NCBI GenBank assembly: GCA_022410635.1
Contig: JAJVDF010000418.1
Location: forward strand, 244,893-308,892
Length of the DNA stretch: 64,000 bases
From: Tretioscincus oriximinensis
Taxonomy: Eukaryota; Chordata; Lepidosauria; Squamata; Gymnophthalmidae
Reading direction: 5' to 3'
Positions 12,301 through 27,300 of the stretch are shown in pieces; position 1 is the stretch's first letter; each line of letters begins with the position of its first letter. The position numbers and the translations under genes are program-made. The notes beneath the pieces were generated by a model. The model did not search any database. It was given only the letters and a program-made list of their open reading frames with translations, and was not told where the DNA came from.

Positions 12301-15300
12301 TGATTCTGGCTGCCATCGCTGGTGTGATCTTTGATTTCCCCTTTGAATCAGAGGAGCAAGGTTCATCTGTTTCCATTGGTGCCAGTGTATCTCCATCTAG
12401 GCCAATTCCTTCCAATAGACCCTGTGCAGATGCTTCCATGCTCCCTGATGCCGCTGCTTCTGGTTCACCCTCTGTCAGAAGAGGTGGTAAGANCCACAGA
12501 TTTTTATTCTGTCACTTTTAGGTGAAAACCACAAACCTATTTAGTAGAAATTCTGAACATTTTCATAAGTCTTTCTTCAGGTTATGAAATTAATAAGAGA
12601 TTATTAGTTTTAATAGTTGTAGCCTTTTTATCTTTTAAGAAGATTAACTTATCTCAATAAGTTCCATAATTTTTAAAGCCCAATTTTTCCAATATATTGC
12701 AGTAATTAAACATTATATTGCAATAAATATTTATTTACATTTTTATACCACCCTATACCCGAAGGTCTCAGGGTGGTTAACAATAAAATCACAATTAACA
12801 TGTTAAAAACAGCTACACCTAAAAAATATTCCAGTGTTTTCCTTTAAACCTACCTAATTCCCATTCCCATGTATCTCAATCATTAGTAATTAGAATTCAT
12901 CATACTATTATTATTTATAATTTTGAACAAAATAATTATACCAAAGAACATTTGAATTTAAGTTTCTGTTACATTCATTGTACCTGCATCCATGTCACTA
13001 AATTTTAAATCAAAACTTATTTTAATGGTATTTTCTGAAAATCTACGTTCTTGCCTTAACATTTCAATTAAACCTTTGAATTTTATCTTGATACTAATTT
13101 ACTCATCTCTAAGAATTATGTATATCAAACTTGTTTATTGCAGTTTTGCACCTTATATATATCTTATATTATATCCATTAAATGTGTATCATTCCATTTA
13201 GTTTACATATTACATTACATTGAACTGGAAAGTTTTTTTCAAATTTACCCCCTTTCCCCCTCCTTGAAAGCAGAATATTTGGTAAAAGGTATAACGTTAT
13301 GTGTGGTCTACTATTTGAGGTATTGTATTTTATTTACATTGTGAAGATTAATTGCAGTCTAGGATGTTTTGGTTGTTGGGTAATTTCCATCAACAGATAG
13401 TTTTTAATTATTTCCCATTTTAATTTAGTCCTTCTGATCCTCTGAAATTGAAGTAGTTTATTCTTGCAAGTCTAATTTTGATTCCTATTTTTTCAATTAT
13501 ATAATCATACCACTTTTCCAGAGTCCAATTTGTTTTATCCTTCCAATCTCTTAGGAGCACTATTAATGCACAAGAAATTAAGTCTTCTACTAGAATTCTT
13601 GTGTTTATTTGTGAAATTGTGTCCAAGTCACCTAGCATTGCAACCATCTTATTTGTTAACATCAATGATGTACCGAGCATTTTATTTCTTTTTCTATTCG
13701 TTTCCAGTATATTTGAACCTCCTGGCATTGCCAGAGAAGACGGTTATTGGCATCCATGCCAGTATATATTAGTTACATTCCCTTGAAAATGTAATAATTG
13801 AACTGGAGTACGGTGCCATTTATGTAATTTTTTTTCTTGGCTTTCTTTAGGTTGTTCATATTTTCTTTTTTAGTATTATTTTATTAATCTCATTCTGATT
13901 TATTAGCATATCTGTTTGCCATTTATTAGTTCTCTAATTATTTGTTCTTTATTTTGATTTAGTGTTTTATATAATTCTGATGTGATCTTTTTGTCTTTAT
14001 TATTTTTTTTCTAATTTTTTCTAACTTGTCACCTGGTCTCCTTATTGCTCCTTTTACATTTTGATTGTTCACATATCTTATTAAGGCAGTTTTACATCTT
14101 ATTCTTAAAGAGGTTACATCAATCATTAATTTTTCATCAAAAGCTTTTAGTGCTGTCCAAACTCATATATCATTCATATGCCAATTAAGTTCAGGCACTG
14201 AAGTTGGAAAAGACAATGATATACTAATGCTGAGCAATACATCTTGGCAAATCAGTAAAATGGAATGTTTTCTTATGAAAGTTCCTTCCAGATAGTCCCG
14301 GAAGCATGGCTTGTGAGGTAGCTACCTCCATTTCGTGCATTGTGCCTCTTTGGGGATAGAATGCAATGGAGGTGCTACCCACTGGTCATTCAACTGAGAC
14401 TATGAGGGAATTTGCTATGCCAAAAGTATCTATCAGTTAAGCCTAAGGACAATTCAACGTGGTGCAAATGTTAAATAGGTTTTTAAGGTAATATAGTTAT
14501 TATATATAAAATAATTAACTGTCCCTTAGAACTTACATTTTGATGAAAAAGATAAAGAAGACAAGATACAGTGTAATACAGAAACAAAGATCATCTGTAG
14601 ATGCAGAGCACTTGCTATCCATTCATACCTGCTTTTTTTACTCCTGGGGTAGAATTGGGGGGCGTTTTCTCTTCCTTTGGCACAAGCTTCTGCATGTCAG
14701 CCTGACCAAATTCACAACCAGAAGGCAAACTGTAAGCACAAAAAAAGTTAAGGTCTTGCTACAATGAGTGATTTTGTGCAAAAAATTATCATCATTTCCA
14801 TCACAGAAAAATAATATTTGTGACAGGGAGCAGAAGAATGCTTCTATTTTGTGAAGAACTGTAACAAAAGATTTGTAAATATAATTTCAAGGCAGTGGTG
14901 GATTGCCNGCATCATTGGGTTAACAAGTCATTCCTACATTTTTTAACAATTTATGTGCTTACAAATTGATATTTGTTTTCAGAAAAGAAAAATATAAATA
15001 AAATTGAATTTTTTACATTTTTCCGACATTTAATTCACCTCTCCTTCTGCTTCATCTCACATGTTTGACTCAAGGTAACAACCTATTTTTTTGCCTAGCA
15101 TGTCCATACCGGACTTCCAGAAAATTGGGTTTCTTCTGAACAACCAGGACGAATCCTTTACGGAACAGGTGGCCTTTTTCTTGATTGATTTAATTGATTC
15201 CTTGACTACCTGAGTCCATTTGAAATGGTCTATAATCTTATTTCGCCGTATTGCTCAGCTGTAACTTCTTTTTGTTGCTTACTTGTGAAAGTTTATATTT

Positions 15301-18300
15301 GATTTGTTTCTTGCATTGGATGTCTTTCTTCTTTTTATGCCAATAAAGGCTATGATGATGATGATGACTCAAGGTAACTTTTTGTGAGCTGTTCTATTAA
15401 TCCCTCTACATCCATAGTTCAGTTGCTAAGGAATTCGTCTCTCACCTGGGAGATGGGGTTTCGAAGCCCTGTGTGGGATGTGGGGAGGGGTGAGCACCTT
15501 CCACTAGCCTGTAGCTCTAGCCAACCCAGCTATTCGAAAGCATGAATTGCAAGAAATTGCAACTGACTGCAAGTAGATACATGGGAATCACCACAGCCTG
15601 GTGGGGAAGATAGAATGGAAGCCTTCGGGCAAAATATATCCTTGTAAGCCACTTTGAGTCCCTTTGAAAGGTGAGAAAAGCGGGGTATAAGAACCCAGTT
15701 CTTCTTCTTCTTTCATCTTCAATGCCTGTGATTACAAGTCCACCTTCTAAAGGTCTATAAACAGTATTCAGTTCAATCCTTCCTACATTTTTACAAGGCT
15801 TCTTGTTATTTATTTCTTTATCTATACATTCTACGGTGGTTAGAAGATCCTAACAAAAGAACAGGAATAGCTGGGCATAGTAATATGGTGGATAAGAGAT
15901 AGCATTTCTGTCTCCAGACTTGCCATACCTGTTTGGTGTGCAGAGTGACAGCAGCACAGTGCTTTCCCATACGAGTGAACAATAAAGTTGGCTCAATTTG
16001 CTCAGCACATTCAAGCCCAATTGTGACCCCCACTGGTTTACTGAGATGGCTCTGATTTCGCTCTGTAAATAAAAACACTACAACTTACTAAGTGATCAAA
16101 GGCTGTACTGGTGGAAAACATACACCAGGTACCAAAAGTTGTTAAAGAATAAACATGTCCCTTTTACCTGTCCTACCCGGCAGGTATGCACAAACATCAT
16201 GATGTAAGCATGTGCAGCAGTCAGTGCATGGAGTAAAGGTGTTGCCTGGGCCGAGAGGGTGGCATCTGCCACATTGCCAGCACATGCCAATTCTCGCAGC
16301 AGGACTGAGCCCCCAGGGGCCTCAATAGGCCGATGCAAAGGCTCCAAAGATGAAAGGATGGTGTCCAACTGGAGCAGCCCTTCTTGCAGGACCTTGGGCT
16401 CATGGGACAGTGTCTAGGATAGAGAAAATAGTGCCTCCATCAATATAAACCCAATAGATAAAAAAATTCTGCCTCAAAACCACCCATGTTACATTAAACT
16501 GGATCAGAATTACTACTTACAGTAGCAACCTATAGCTTATTAAATACCTAATAAGAATACAGAAGGTATCAACTGCTATCTCTTGGGAAAATAATGGAAG
16601 ATTTACTAGGTGAAAGTGCCACATGGTTAAAGATCATGAGGTCCAGGATTAAAGTATCGGAAATAATGCTTATCTACATAACAACTCACCTCTCAAGGAA
16701 TACACTCCCAAACTCAAACTTCAAGCCTATTCTATAAACTAGAATGTCAATGTCAAGAGTTGTGCCTAATTGCAACACCACTAATACAGTCTCTCTTGGT
16801 TGAGGGACTACAACAGTTTCTTTAAACAAATGGACCAGCCTGTGGAGATAAACCTCTGTTAGGTCTTTTTCACTCAACTGTTTAAAGAACGTTAATAAAA
16901 TCAGCAGAGCATTGGTTCAGCTGTGAAGCCTGTACTATATAGATGACACGTGGCAAGGTACATCTCAAGATCTTCAAAACTTACAATGATTCATGCAAGA
17001 CTGAATGAAAAATGCAAGCACAATGCTCCAAACAGGCTCCCTGAATTTCCAGGTATATTAGCATAGCTTCTCAACACATAAAAATTAAGCTATTCTTTCT
17101 GGTGGTGAATAAATGCTTAAAATGCTGGCCAGATCAATCCTGGAAACAAAGCAAGTTGCAAGGCAACATAGCTTGTAATATAACACTCACCCAATCACTA
17201 GTAAACTCCAAACAGATGCAGACACCAGACATGGAGGAAGTATGTGGAACAATACAAGCATTTGGTGATAGAACTTTTGCTCTTTTTTTGTAGGAAATAG
17301 AGCTGTCAGAGCTGAATGGTAGCTGAGCACCAGCGAAAACACATCTGGATGCATGGGTACAAGCACGCATCCAACTATGCTCTCTGACTGTATAAAAAGT
17401 GACATATGCTGGAACAACCAATTGCTAATACTCATCCATACTCTGAAAATTGGAGGGGGGGACGACCTGCCAGAGTGCCATGAATAAAATACTGTGTCAC
17501 TAGTCAGATATTTTGGATATAAGCTTGTAAGTACTGAAGAATGCACAGAAGAAAGATCTCCTGTCTCTGATCCCTCACCTGCTATAGTCTGAGGAGTTTT
17601 ACCAACAATATACCTTATTATTAAGAAATAATAAAAATAATTAATTCTGTCTCATTAGGAATAAAACTTTGCTAATCAGCAAACGTAAAGTGATTTATTT
17701 ATTGTTTATTATTATGTGTGGCAACGTTTGCCAACTTTTATGAACTCAACAGCACTGATGCAAGGGAAACCAAACTGATTTGCTTGTATTTTACTGAGAA
17801 ATAAGAATTTTTTTGTCACAGCTAAATTAGCAGTGACATGACTGTTGGCACTGCATTTCTTATTTATATTTATAATTTACTTGTAATGGAATACTGATTC
17901 ATTTACTATGGGGGTCTGGTTAAGGAACATGAGTGGAAGGATGAACAATAAAACTACTTGTAAAACAGTGACCACCACTGCCTTTAGGTTAATTACTTTC
18001 ACTCATGAGATTGTTCCTTAACCAGACGCCATGGCAAATGTGTATCAGAATACGTATATTCTATTCCCCGAGTGAAATATTACTAGAAATATAGTTGTGC
18101 CAAAGAAGGAAAAGCATTAATGCTGGATTTAATTTGTTGTAGGGGAAAAAAGGATTATGTATCATCCCTTTTCTGTCTCTGATTAAGCAGCTTTTATTAC
18201 ATTTATGTATAAAAAGTATGGTATTAGATTTTGCAGAAACGGATATTAAGCTATGAATTGTATCAATAGTATTTGAAAACACAAAAGTACCTTAGAGAGC

Positions 18301-21300
18301 GTCTATTTGGGACCCCAAAGTTTGTGCTGTCCCCTTAAGTTAAAACGGGAATTTGACTCATCCCATTAAAAAATGCACAAAGCTGCAAAAAGGAACCTGA
18401 GACTATTACAGATGTTTTGAAACGGTCTAATTTTAAATGCAATTCCAATCTTTATGATATCATTGCACTTTGGTGATAGAGCCAAAGACCAGCAAGTTAT
18501 AGCATAAATTAAACCCAGGACAAGATTATGCAGCATTGAGACTGATACGTGAGCATTACTTCATACTCTAAAACATATTCTACTGCTAATTTATGGAAGC
18601 AGTTTTAGAAGTTGTTAAAAATATATTCTCTAAACTAATAAAAGTTGCTTCTTTCAAAGAAGCTTGTTTCACTTACAAAGTACTTCTTATCATACTATAA
18701 CCTGGAAGATACTCTTCATCTCATATGCATGTGGAACAGCTAACAGCCATGATAAATTACATTGATCTTGACTTATGGTTTCACTGAGTCCACATATAGT
18801 CCACATATATTTGTCATAAAGGACATCAACACTATTTCCTGACTTCCATAAAATCAAACAAACCCTTTTTGCCTTTGAAAAAACTGAAAACAGAAGCCAA
18901 TACAAAGTTGTATAAGTTCTCCACAATGCCACGAAAACTGTAGTCATTAAATAAGAGTGATCTTCCGACTCAAATTGCAACAGTTCAGCGATTCTGTTGA
19001 TCATGCTCATTCCACTTTTGCTGTTCTAACTTGAATCTCTCCACATTAGAATGGACCATTCTGCTATTTCACCTACGTTATGCACTGGCTTCTCTATGAT
19101 GACAGAGATGTATTTCTACATGTAACCACTGAGAATGTTCTGAATTATACTAGAATAATAGAATCGTAGATTTGGAAGGGACTTACAGGGGCACCAGGTT
19201 CAGCACTTTTGAGAGCTTTCCAGCTCTATTACGCTACCATCCTACAATATGCAATAATGAAGTTGGCAAAAACTTCTAGCAGATATAGGGAAGGTGGCAA
19301 AATAAAGAATTAGATTTCCAGAAGCCTGCATGTACTTCCAACTTAATGGCCATCATAATTACCTTCTGGAAAGGGAAATGTTGTATTCTCCTCCTTACCA
19401 ATATGGATTTGCAGACTCCAGCCACAGCTTGGCAAGCTGCTGAGGTGGGAAAGTCTATAGGCAGGTTGGGCAGGCCCAAGATGGTGACCAGGGGCAACAG
19501 GCCCTTCTGATTCACAAACTCTTGACAATGGTCATCTGTTGTATTGTTGCTGAGGATTGATTCAACAAATTTCATCTGGAAAAAACAAATGAGTAAGCAA
19601 AAGATAATTAAGAATTCACCAGCAGACTAGGGCATATCAAGAGTTAATGGCAAAGAAATAAGTCTGATACAAATGAAACCCCATCATAAAGAACCCCAAT
19701 GTTACAAAATCTATGGTATAACAAACAAATTTGAAAGTCCCAGTGGAACACCCATGAGGGTAATATTTGTTGCAATGGGTTTAATTATAACAGAATTTCA
19801 TTATTCACCCAATCCCTTGCTGTTTGTTATAACAAGGTTTCACCTGTATCTGCAAACCACAAAAGAACAATTTCTATGTAGACACAGAGTCTATTTTAGA
19901 GGTTTCTTCAGTCTTTTGTGGACGATTTATTTTTATTATAACAGCAAACAAAAACATACACAAGTCCAGACAAAAGAAAATAGATAATCAAAGCTATACA
20001 CTTGTAAAAAGATACCTACCTTTCCCCCCTCCCCTCCCCATGCCTGAATTATTTCTACAGATAGTGAAAATTGGAAGTTTCATTTTGGTGCTCTCTGCAC
20101 TGCTCTTTGACTAGTTTTCAACATTTCTACACAAAATGGTAATAAATCAGCAATCTAATAGGAACAGAAGATTGTAAAGTCAAGTTAATTTTGACATACT
20201 GGGTTCAATATAAAAAACACAAACTCCCTCCCATACAAAAATAAGCAGATTTTTTTTTAAAAAATGTCTTCTTAGTAATGTCAGTAGTCTATACACATGT
20301 TTTAAATTTAACTTTTAATTAAAAATCATTACAATATCCAAATGATTTATTGCCAAAGCATGAACAGTACCACACTGCTTTATATAGCAATAACAAGCAA
20401 TAACATTCTGCTTAAAAACAGCATTGTCAAATAAGCCTAAGAATAAAGGTTATATGAATTTAAAAAAAAATAAAAAACCACTAAGCTCATCCAATATTAT
20501 CCCAAGTATCATTAATGAAAAGAAAACTTACTACGTTAAGTATATAGTCCATCAGTGGAATTGGTATCCGTTCTTCTGTCCCAACCACCCTAGAAAGAAA
20601 CAAATGTTGATTATTTCAATCTTTTTCATTTTCTTGCAAATAAAACTCACCTGTAAATAGTAAAACATTTCTAGCAGCTCTTTGCTTTAGAATAGGTATA
20701 ATTAAAAAAGAACACCACGGTAGGACACTTACCTGTAGTGGTGGTGTTCTTGGGAGGTTAGGCATGCCTCTAACAATAGGTTAATCCTGGTAGCCATGTG
20801 ACGGAAGTATCAGAAAGGCCCTACCCATTAGGTCTTTAAAACCCTGCTTGACAGGCCCCACCCCAGTCCTTGCTTGAACAAAAGAATGAGAAGGAGTCAT
20901 AGAGAGATAATAACCATGATCTGTCAGAGCACAATTGAGCAAACAGGGGACCAAGAAAAAAGGAAAAGGACTAAGGAGAACAAACATAATTTTATTGGGG
21001 GGAAAAAGAACAGAGAACAAGTGCAACCTCATAAAGGAACTCACAAACCAACCATTAGTAAACCAAAAACCAGCAGAGAAAACAACTGTGTGATTCCTCC
21101 ACCTGCACATTATGGAAATAATGAACATGTTACATAGCAATGAATAAAACCAGGAAAGAACTCAACAACCATATGAGGAAAACGTACACTATCATCTATC
21201 CTAGTACGGAAGGGTCGGCATGCCTTACTTCCTAGTCTCAAGAACACCACCACACAGGTAAATTTGCTACTGTGGTGTTTGTTTCTCCAGGTCTAGGAGC

Positions 21301-24300
21301 TAAAGCATGCCTCTAAAAAATTATCCATCCCAGGGTTAAAGACTAGGATGAGTCACTGTAAAGAATATACTGCAGAACGAGCCAGACTTCCATGACTGAT
21401 AGAAGTGCAGTTTATAATGTTTTGTGAAGGTCAATGGAGAGCTCCATATAGCCACTTTACAAAATGTCTTGAACAGAGGCCCTGTAGAAGAACGTGGCAA
21501 AGACTGAGGCTGAACTGGTGGAATGTGTCCAGACCTGTCTAGACGGGGGTTTCCCTGCTAATGTACAGACCAACCATGAGGAGATGGTTCTTGGCTTAAC
21601 TTGACAACTGTTCTTGAACGGGTCAAAAAAACAAGAAAAGGGAATCTGTTTTCCTAAATGCTTTGGTCCTGGAAATATATATATAAGGACTGTATTTCTA
21701 ACATCCAATGTGTGCCAGTTCCACTTCTTGGTACAGGTTGGATTGGGGCATAAAGAGGGTAAAAACAATTACTGTCCCACATGAAACTTATATGAAACAT
21801 TGGGCCGGAAAGAGGGATCAGTACATACAACCAATGCGTCACTTGTCTTCTGAAAGCACTGGGGCTGAATAGAGAGGGCAGCCATTTCAGAAACCCTATG
21901 GGAAGAAACTATTGCCATTAAGAATATAACCTTATATGTTAAATGTAACAGAGATGCTGATTCCAGCGGCTCAAAGGGGGCAGGAGTGACAGTCTTAAGC
22001 ATGAGGTAGAATCGCCAGAAGGGAAAGCATTGTTCCTTAGACTTAACCCCAATTAAGAGTCTCTGGATATGCTTAAGAGAGGGTAAGGATAGCTCAGTCA
22101 CTAAGGAATCCATCTCCCATCTGGGAGATAGGGTTTCAAAGCCCTGTATTGGCCGTGGGGAGGGGTGAGCACCTTCCACTAGCTTGTAACTCTAGCCAAC
22201 CCAGCTATTCAAAAGCATGAAGTGGAAGAAATTGCAACTGACTGCAAGTAGATACATGGGAACCACCACAGCCTGGTGGGGAAGATAGAATATAAGCCTT
22301 CAGGCAAAAATACCCTTGTAAGCCATTTTGAGTCCCTTTGAAAGGTGAGAAAAGCAGGGTATAAGAACCCTCTTCTTTTTCTTCAGGGTTGCTGCCCCTA
22401 ATGTTCAAGACTGAGGCCAGAGCCACTGAGTGCCTGCAAAGGGTGGCCAAACGAAGTCCCAAGTTCACACCCTGCTGGAGAAAAATAATGACATGATCTG
22501 GAGTAGCCAGAAAAGGGTCAAACCCCTCATCCGCTGTCCAGGAGCATAAAGTCTTCCATAATGGAATAAGCCAGTAAGATTGAGACCCATTTGTCAGACA
22601 CAATAGTGTTTATAATGTCCCTTGGGTACCCTAAACCGTGGAGCACACTCCTTTGAGAAACGGACATCAATGTCAATGCAAGCCATTGATTGTTGATGAG
22701 TGGCAGCTGGACTAGCCCATAAACGGCTAGGGACAGCATGAGAGAGAACCAAAGTCTCCATGGCCAATACGGAGCAGCCAGTATGACCTTGGGAGCCCTG
22801 AAGCCTGGCCAGAAATCTCATGATGAGAGGGCAATGGGGGAAAGGTGTACAATAGTTTTATTTTTATTTTTTATTTTGGGGGGGAGGGGGGGTAANGGCA
22901 CAATGGCATGTCCACCCCTTTTGGTGCAAAGAGTCTATGCTTGGCAACCCCCACCTGTGTGCCAACATGTTGAAAAGATGGGTTTAACCCAAGCATTCAG
23001 CTGTGGGCAGATGGTGTTGGCTGAGGGCATCCATGGTGGTGTTCAGAGATCTCTGTATATAGAAAGCAGACAATGAGAAAATGTTATGCTCTGCCCAGGC
23101 AAAGATTTGATAAGGCAAACACATAAGAGACAGAGATTGCATGCCTCCCTGGTGATTGACGTGTGCCTGAGCAGTAGTGTTGTCCATTTGCATCAGAACT
23201 TGGCAACTCCTCAAGAGATTAGCAAAAGCCAGCAGGGCTAGGTGAATTGTCCAGCCGACTGACCGTCGGTGCTGGGAAGCAGACCAGATGCCCTGTGCCA
23301 TCCTACCAATACAACCGGGGGGCCATCAATGCAGGCTGACATCCATAGTACAAACCACAGTACGGGAAGGAGACATAGGAGAGCCCGTAATGAAGTTAGC
23401 CCTGACAGTCCACTATAGAAAAAAATTCCAAACCTGGAAGGAGACAGGAACCCTCAGGTGAGCACATGCAGCAATGTGGTCCAAATAGGGCAAAAGTCCA
23501 CTGCAGTTGCCTGGAATGAATCCTAGACCAAGGGACAATGTCATGTACTGAGACCATCTTGCCGACAAAGGATGTAGCAGAATGAAGGTCTAAGGATACC
23601 ACCCTGATCTATTGGCTATGGAGAGAATCCCAGAATCTCTGGCTTCATCAGGAAAAATTAACCTGGTCCTGGTGTCAAATACAGCCCCAAGTGGTTAGCC
23701 ACCTGGGAAGGAGTGAGAGGATTTTTGTCCTTGGTAATAAGGAAGTCATGACGAGTAAAGCATTCAACAGTCCTGGAAGTGTCCTGGATGGCCTGGGGGT
23801 AGATTGACAAGCCAAATAGAAGCAAAGAGAATTGAAATTAATTGCCCCCTACAGCAAACCTGAGGTATTGCCAGGATGCCGGGTGAATATTAAGATGCAG
23901 GTAAGTATTCTCCAAATCAATGGAATAAGCCTAGTGCAATGGCCACTCTAATACAGTTAAGCGTCACCATTTTGAAGCGCCTGAAGCACATAAACTGGTT
24001 CACATACCTCAAGTTAAGGATGGGACGTAAATTTCATCACTTTTTGACAGCAAAAAGGAAAGAAAAAACATCCTGTCCTTTTTCCAAATTGGGAACAGGC
24101 CTGGAGTCTGAGGAGGTGGTCCATCACATAGGCCAAGGAGGATCTAGTATATGGCAAGGAGTTGAGTGACATGGTCTGAATGAATCACGACCAGGGTCTG
24201 AAGCCCAGTTCTAAACAGTACCTCTGGGAGATAACCGGAAGAATCCAGGGAGATTCCCATATTGCTGCAAAGTTAAAAGGTCTGCCTCTCACCAATATAA

Positions 24301-27300
24301 GAGAAAATAAGTTATTAATATTGCCTGTAGGGACGAAAGGAGCCCTCACGTCCAGTTGAATAAGACCTGCCCTGGCCACCTTGGTGGGACTGTGAGGGCC
24401 AGTATTGTGGAGCAGGATCCATGGGAAGTTGAAAAGAAGCTCTATGAGGGAATAGTATGGCCATGGAAAAAAAAAACCTCCTCCTGTAAAAGGAGAAATG
24501 GCTGTCTTTAACTTGAAAAGTTGTTCCTAGCCCTGGCATTTGCCACAATGTCTTTTGTCTTTTATTCAAAGAGCAACCCATGAACAAACAGTGCATTTGC
24601 CACTTTTCACTTTAACTGTGCATCACTATTCCATTGATGGAGCGAAAGCGCTCTGCGCGTCGCCACATTATAAACCATCAACCTAGCACTAACAGTCATA
24701 TTATCCAAGGCAACATCAGCAAGGGTCACCATTCTTTTAATAGAACGTGGTGGAAATAAGCAGAAGGATAGTCTCTGGATGGCGAGACTATCCACTTCCT
24801 AGTGGGCCGCTCAGACTGAGAACGGCACGAGGCTCCAAAGTCAGATCCGAATAAATTAAGGATCTGAGACCTAGGCTGTGCCCCATGGGCTTAAAAATAG
24901 TCTTTCACTGCCATCCTTATTTCATTCCACGTCACTGGGGAACTTCACCTTCCTCCTCGAAGGGCTGAGCTTCCTCAGGTCCATGCTGCTCCATAATAAT
25001 AAGGGGGAAGTCATCGGGGGACAGAATGACTCCACAGCAGGCTGGTTCACCTCTACTCCCAGGTACCACTTCTACCCCCAGGCACTGGTTCAACCCTACC
25101 CCCAGCAGCTGCTTGACTGGTCTGGGTAACACGTATGATCTTTGAATGGCCTCCAGGAGGCCTGATGTAATGTTATGGAAAGAAGGTATCTGTCCAGGAG
25201 AGAGAATCTGAGACCAACTCACAGTCCAGGGGCAGCTCCACCGAAGCACTTCCTCCTGGAGAAATAGCGGCTGGTTTCTTCACTTTCCTAGAAGCTCTAG
25301 TTTCCATGAACAGAGTCTGACAGTTGAGTTACAACAATGACAACGCTTTCAGACTGGTGTGACAGAAAGGACGGGGGTGGCCCCTGCTGGGCAGAAATTT
25401 AAAAACCTTGTGGATGATGCCTTTCCATCACTTCCGGCTGGTGGCTACCAGGATTAACCGATTGTTAGATGCCTTACCTTCTAGACCAGAAGAACCTTTG
25501 TTCACTTTTCTTAATCCAAATGATTATATACGAAAATGAACACCGGTACTTATCTGAGGTTGTGTCCTAGAGGACGGAGAGGGAAGGGATGCCTAACAAC
25601 AGAATGGGTTATTCCTTGGAAACAGGAATACCTATATATACCTAGGGTATATAAGACCTCCTAGGGTATATAAGACCTCCTCAGTAGCCACACCCCCAGT
25701 CTTCTGGAGATNAAAAACAGGAAGAAGAACTGGGTTCTTATACCCTGCTTTTCTCACCTTTCAAAGGGACTTATACGGGTATTTTTGCCATAAGGCTTAC
25801 ATTCTATCTTCCCCAGCAGGCTGTGGTGGTTCCCATGTATCTACTTGCAATTAGTTGCAATCTCTTGCAATTCGTGCTTTTGAATAGCTGGGTTGGCTAG
25901 AGCTACAGGCTAGTGGAAGGTGCTCACCCCTCCCCACGTCTGACACAGGGCTTTGAAACTGGATCTCCCAGATGAGAGACAGATTCCTTAGTAACTGAGC
26001 TATCCGTGCCTGTACTAAGCTATCTGTGCCTGTACCAAGATAGCCCTTGTAAAGGAGAAGCCTTGACCAAGAAAATAAGCAAGTGAAGCAAAAGCGGCAG
26101 CATATCACTCAAAACAACTTTATTAAACAGCTTTATCAGACAAGCAAAAAAGCCAGAGAACCAGAGAACAGCATGAAAAAACAAACAAGGTCAACAGACC
26201 TCCAGAAAAAAATCTCTCACATGGACTAAGAATCCTCATAGATGCCGGGAGGGACAGCATTCCCTTCCGTCTCCATCCTCTAGAACACCACCTCAGGTAA
26301 GTACCAGTGTTCATTTCAGAGAGGACGGAACCGGGAAGGGATGCCTAAACAGAATGAGATGTACTACAGCAAAGAAACAATAGGTGGGAGAATAGGAGTA
26401 TTCTGGGTCAGAGTTTGATCTCCATAGAAAATATTCAGAAGAACGACTCTCCCTGTTGATCCCCTGCCCGATCAAAATATGTCTAATTTGTAATGCTTGG
26501 TGAAGTATTAGGGTTTCTCCAAGTAGCTGCTCGGCAAACCTCCTCGAGGGACACCCTATTGTAGTATGCCCACGAAGCCCCAGCTGTCCTAGTGGAATGT
26601 GCGCAGAAATTTTGAGTGGGAGTTTTGCCCTGCAAGCGGTAGCACAACTTAATACACTCAACCACCCAAAAAGCCTGTGGCCGGGCTGCCCTTCTTAATG
26701 GCATGAAAAAGAGTAAACAGGAACTCCTTCCTCCTGAAGGATTTTGTTCTCTTCACATAACAGAGATCACTGCGAACATCCAGTGTATGCCAAAAGCGTT
26801 CCAACTGAGTTTTAGGATTAGGATGGGTATTTATTTATTTATATTTATACCCCACCCCATACCTGAAGGCTTTCAGGGTGGCAAACAGTAAAATACCAAC
26901 ACAAAATTAACAAATTAAAAACAGTACATAAACAATATCTAAAAGTGGGGCCAAAAATGAGCGTAAAATAACTGTGTCCTGGTTAACCTGAAAACATTGA
27001 GGGTGAATGGAAAGAGCAGCCAGCTTGGAGTTTATGAGTGCTAACTATGGCAAACAAAAAGGCAGCTTTATAGGAGAGATGGAGCAAGGATTCTTGTTCC
27101 AGAGGTTCAAAAGGAGCCCCCGCAAGTGCTCTCAGAACTGTATTGAGGCGCTAAAAAAGGGAATCTATGAGTGACAGGTGCTGGAGCCAGCTTATGAGCC
27201 TACAGAAATTTCTGAATATGAGCATGGGAGGAGAGGGGCTCCTTCGAGGGGATACCCAGCACCGACCCCAATGCTGCCGCATGCCTTTTAAGAGTGCTGA

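Larger units (their letters stand above)
20708..25491 (-). mobile_element. DIRS retrotransposon, copy C (third subfamily)
   Basis: The left end is an 11-base-arm hairpin (20708-20751, AAGAACACCAC/GTGGTGTTCTT). Its following sequence (TAGGCATGCCTCTAACAATAGG) is mirrored at the right end (25390-25491). The internal complementary region is at 21218-21312. Gag, RT, RNase H and YR remnants lie in order on the minus strand. A tRNA-derived SINE (22086-22386) is inserted in the recombinase region. It lies in HUWE1 intron 21, sense direction. Confidence 0.87.

Noticed and set aside
14311..14330. TGAGGTAG, a let-7-like seed, next to a palindrome
   Set aside because: HUWE1 hosts let-7f-2 and miR-98 in mammals, but the sequence beyond the seed does not continue as let-7 and the hairpin arms do not fit a let-7 precursor. 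Those miRNAs would be expected in a later intron outside the window.
22738..23076. A 112-residue plus-strand ORF across a G-rich tract and an N
   Set aside because: It is antisense to the DIRS C interior and runs through low-complexity sequence.
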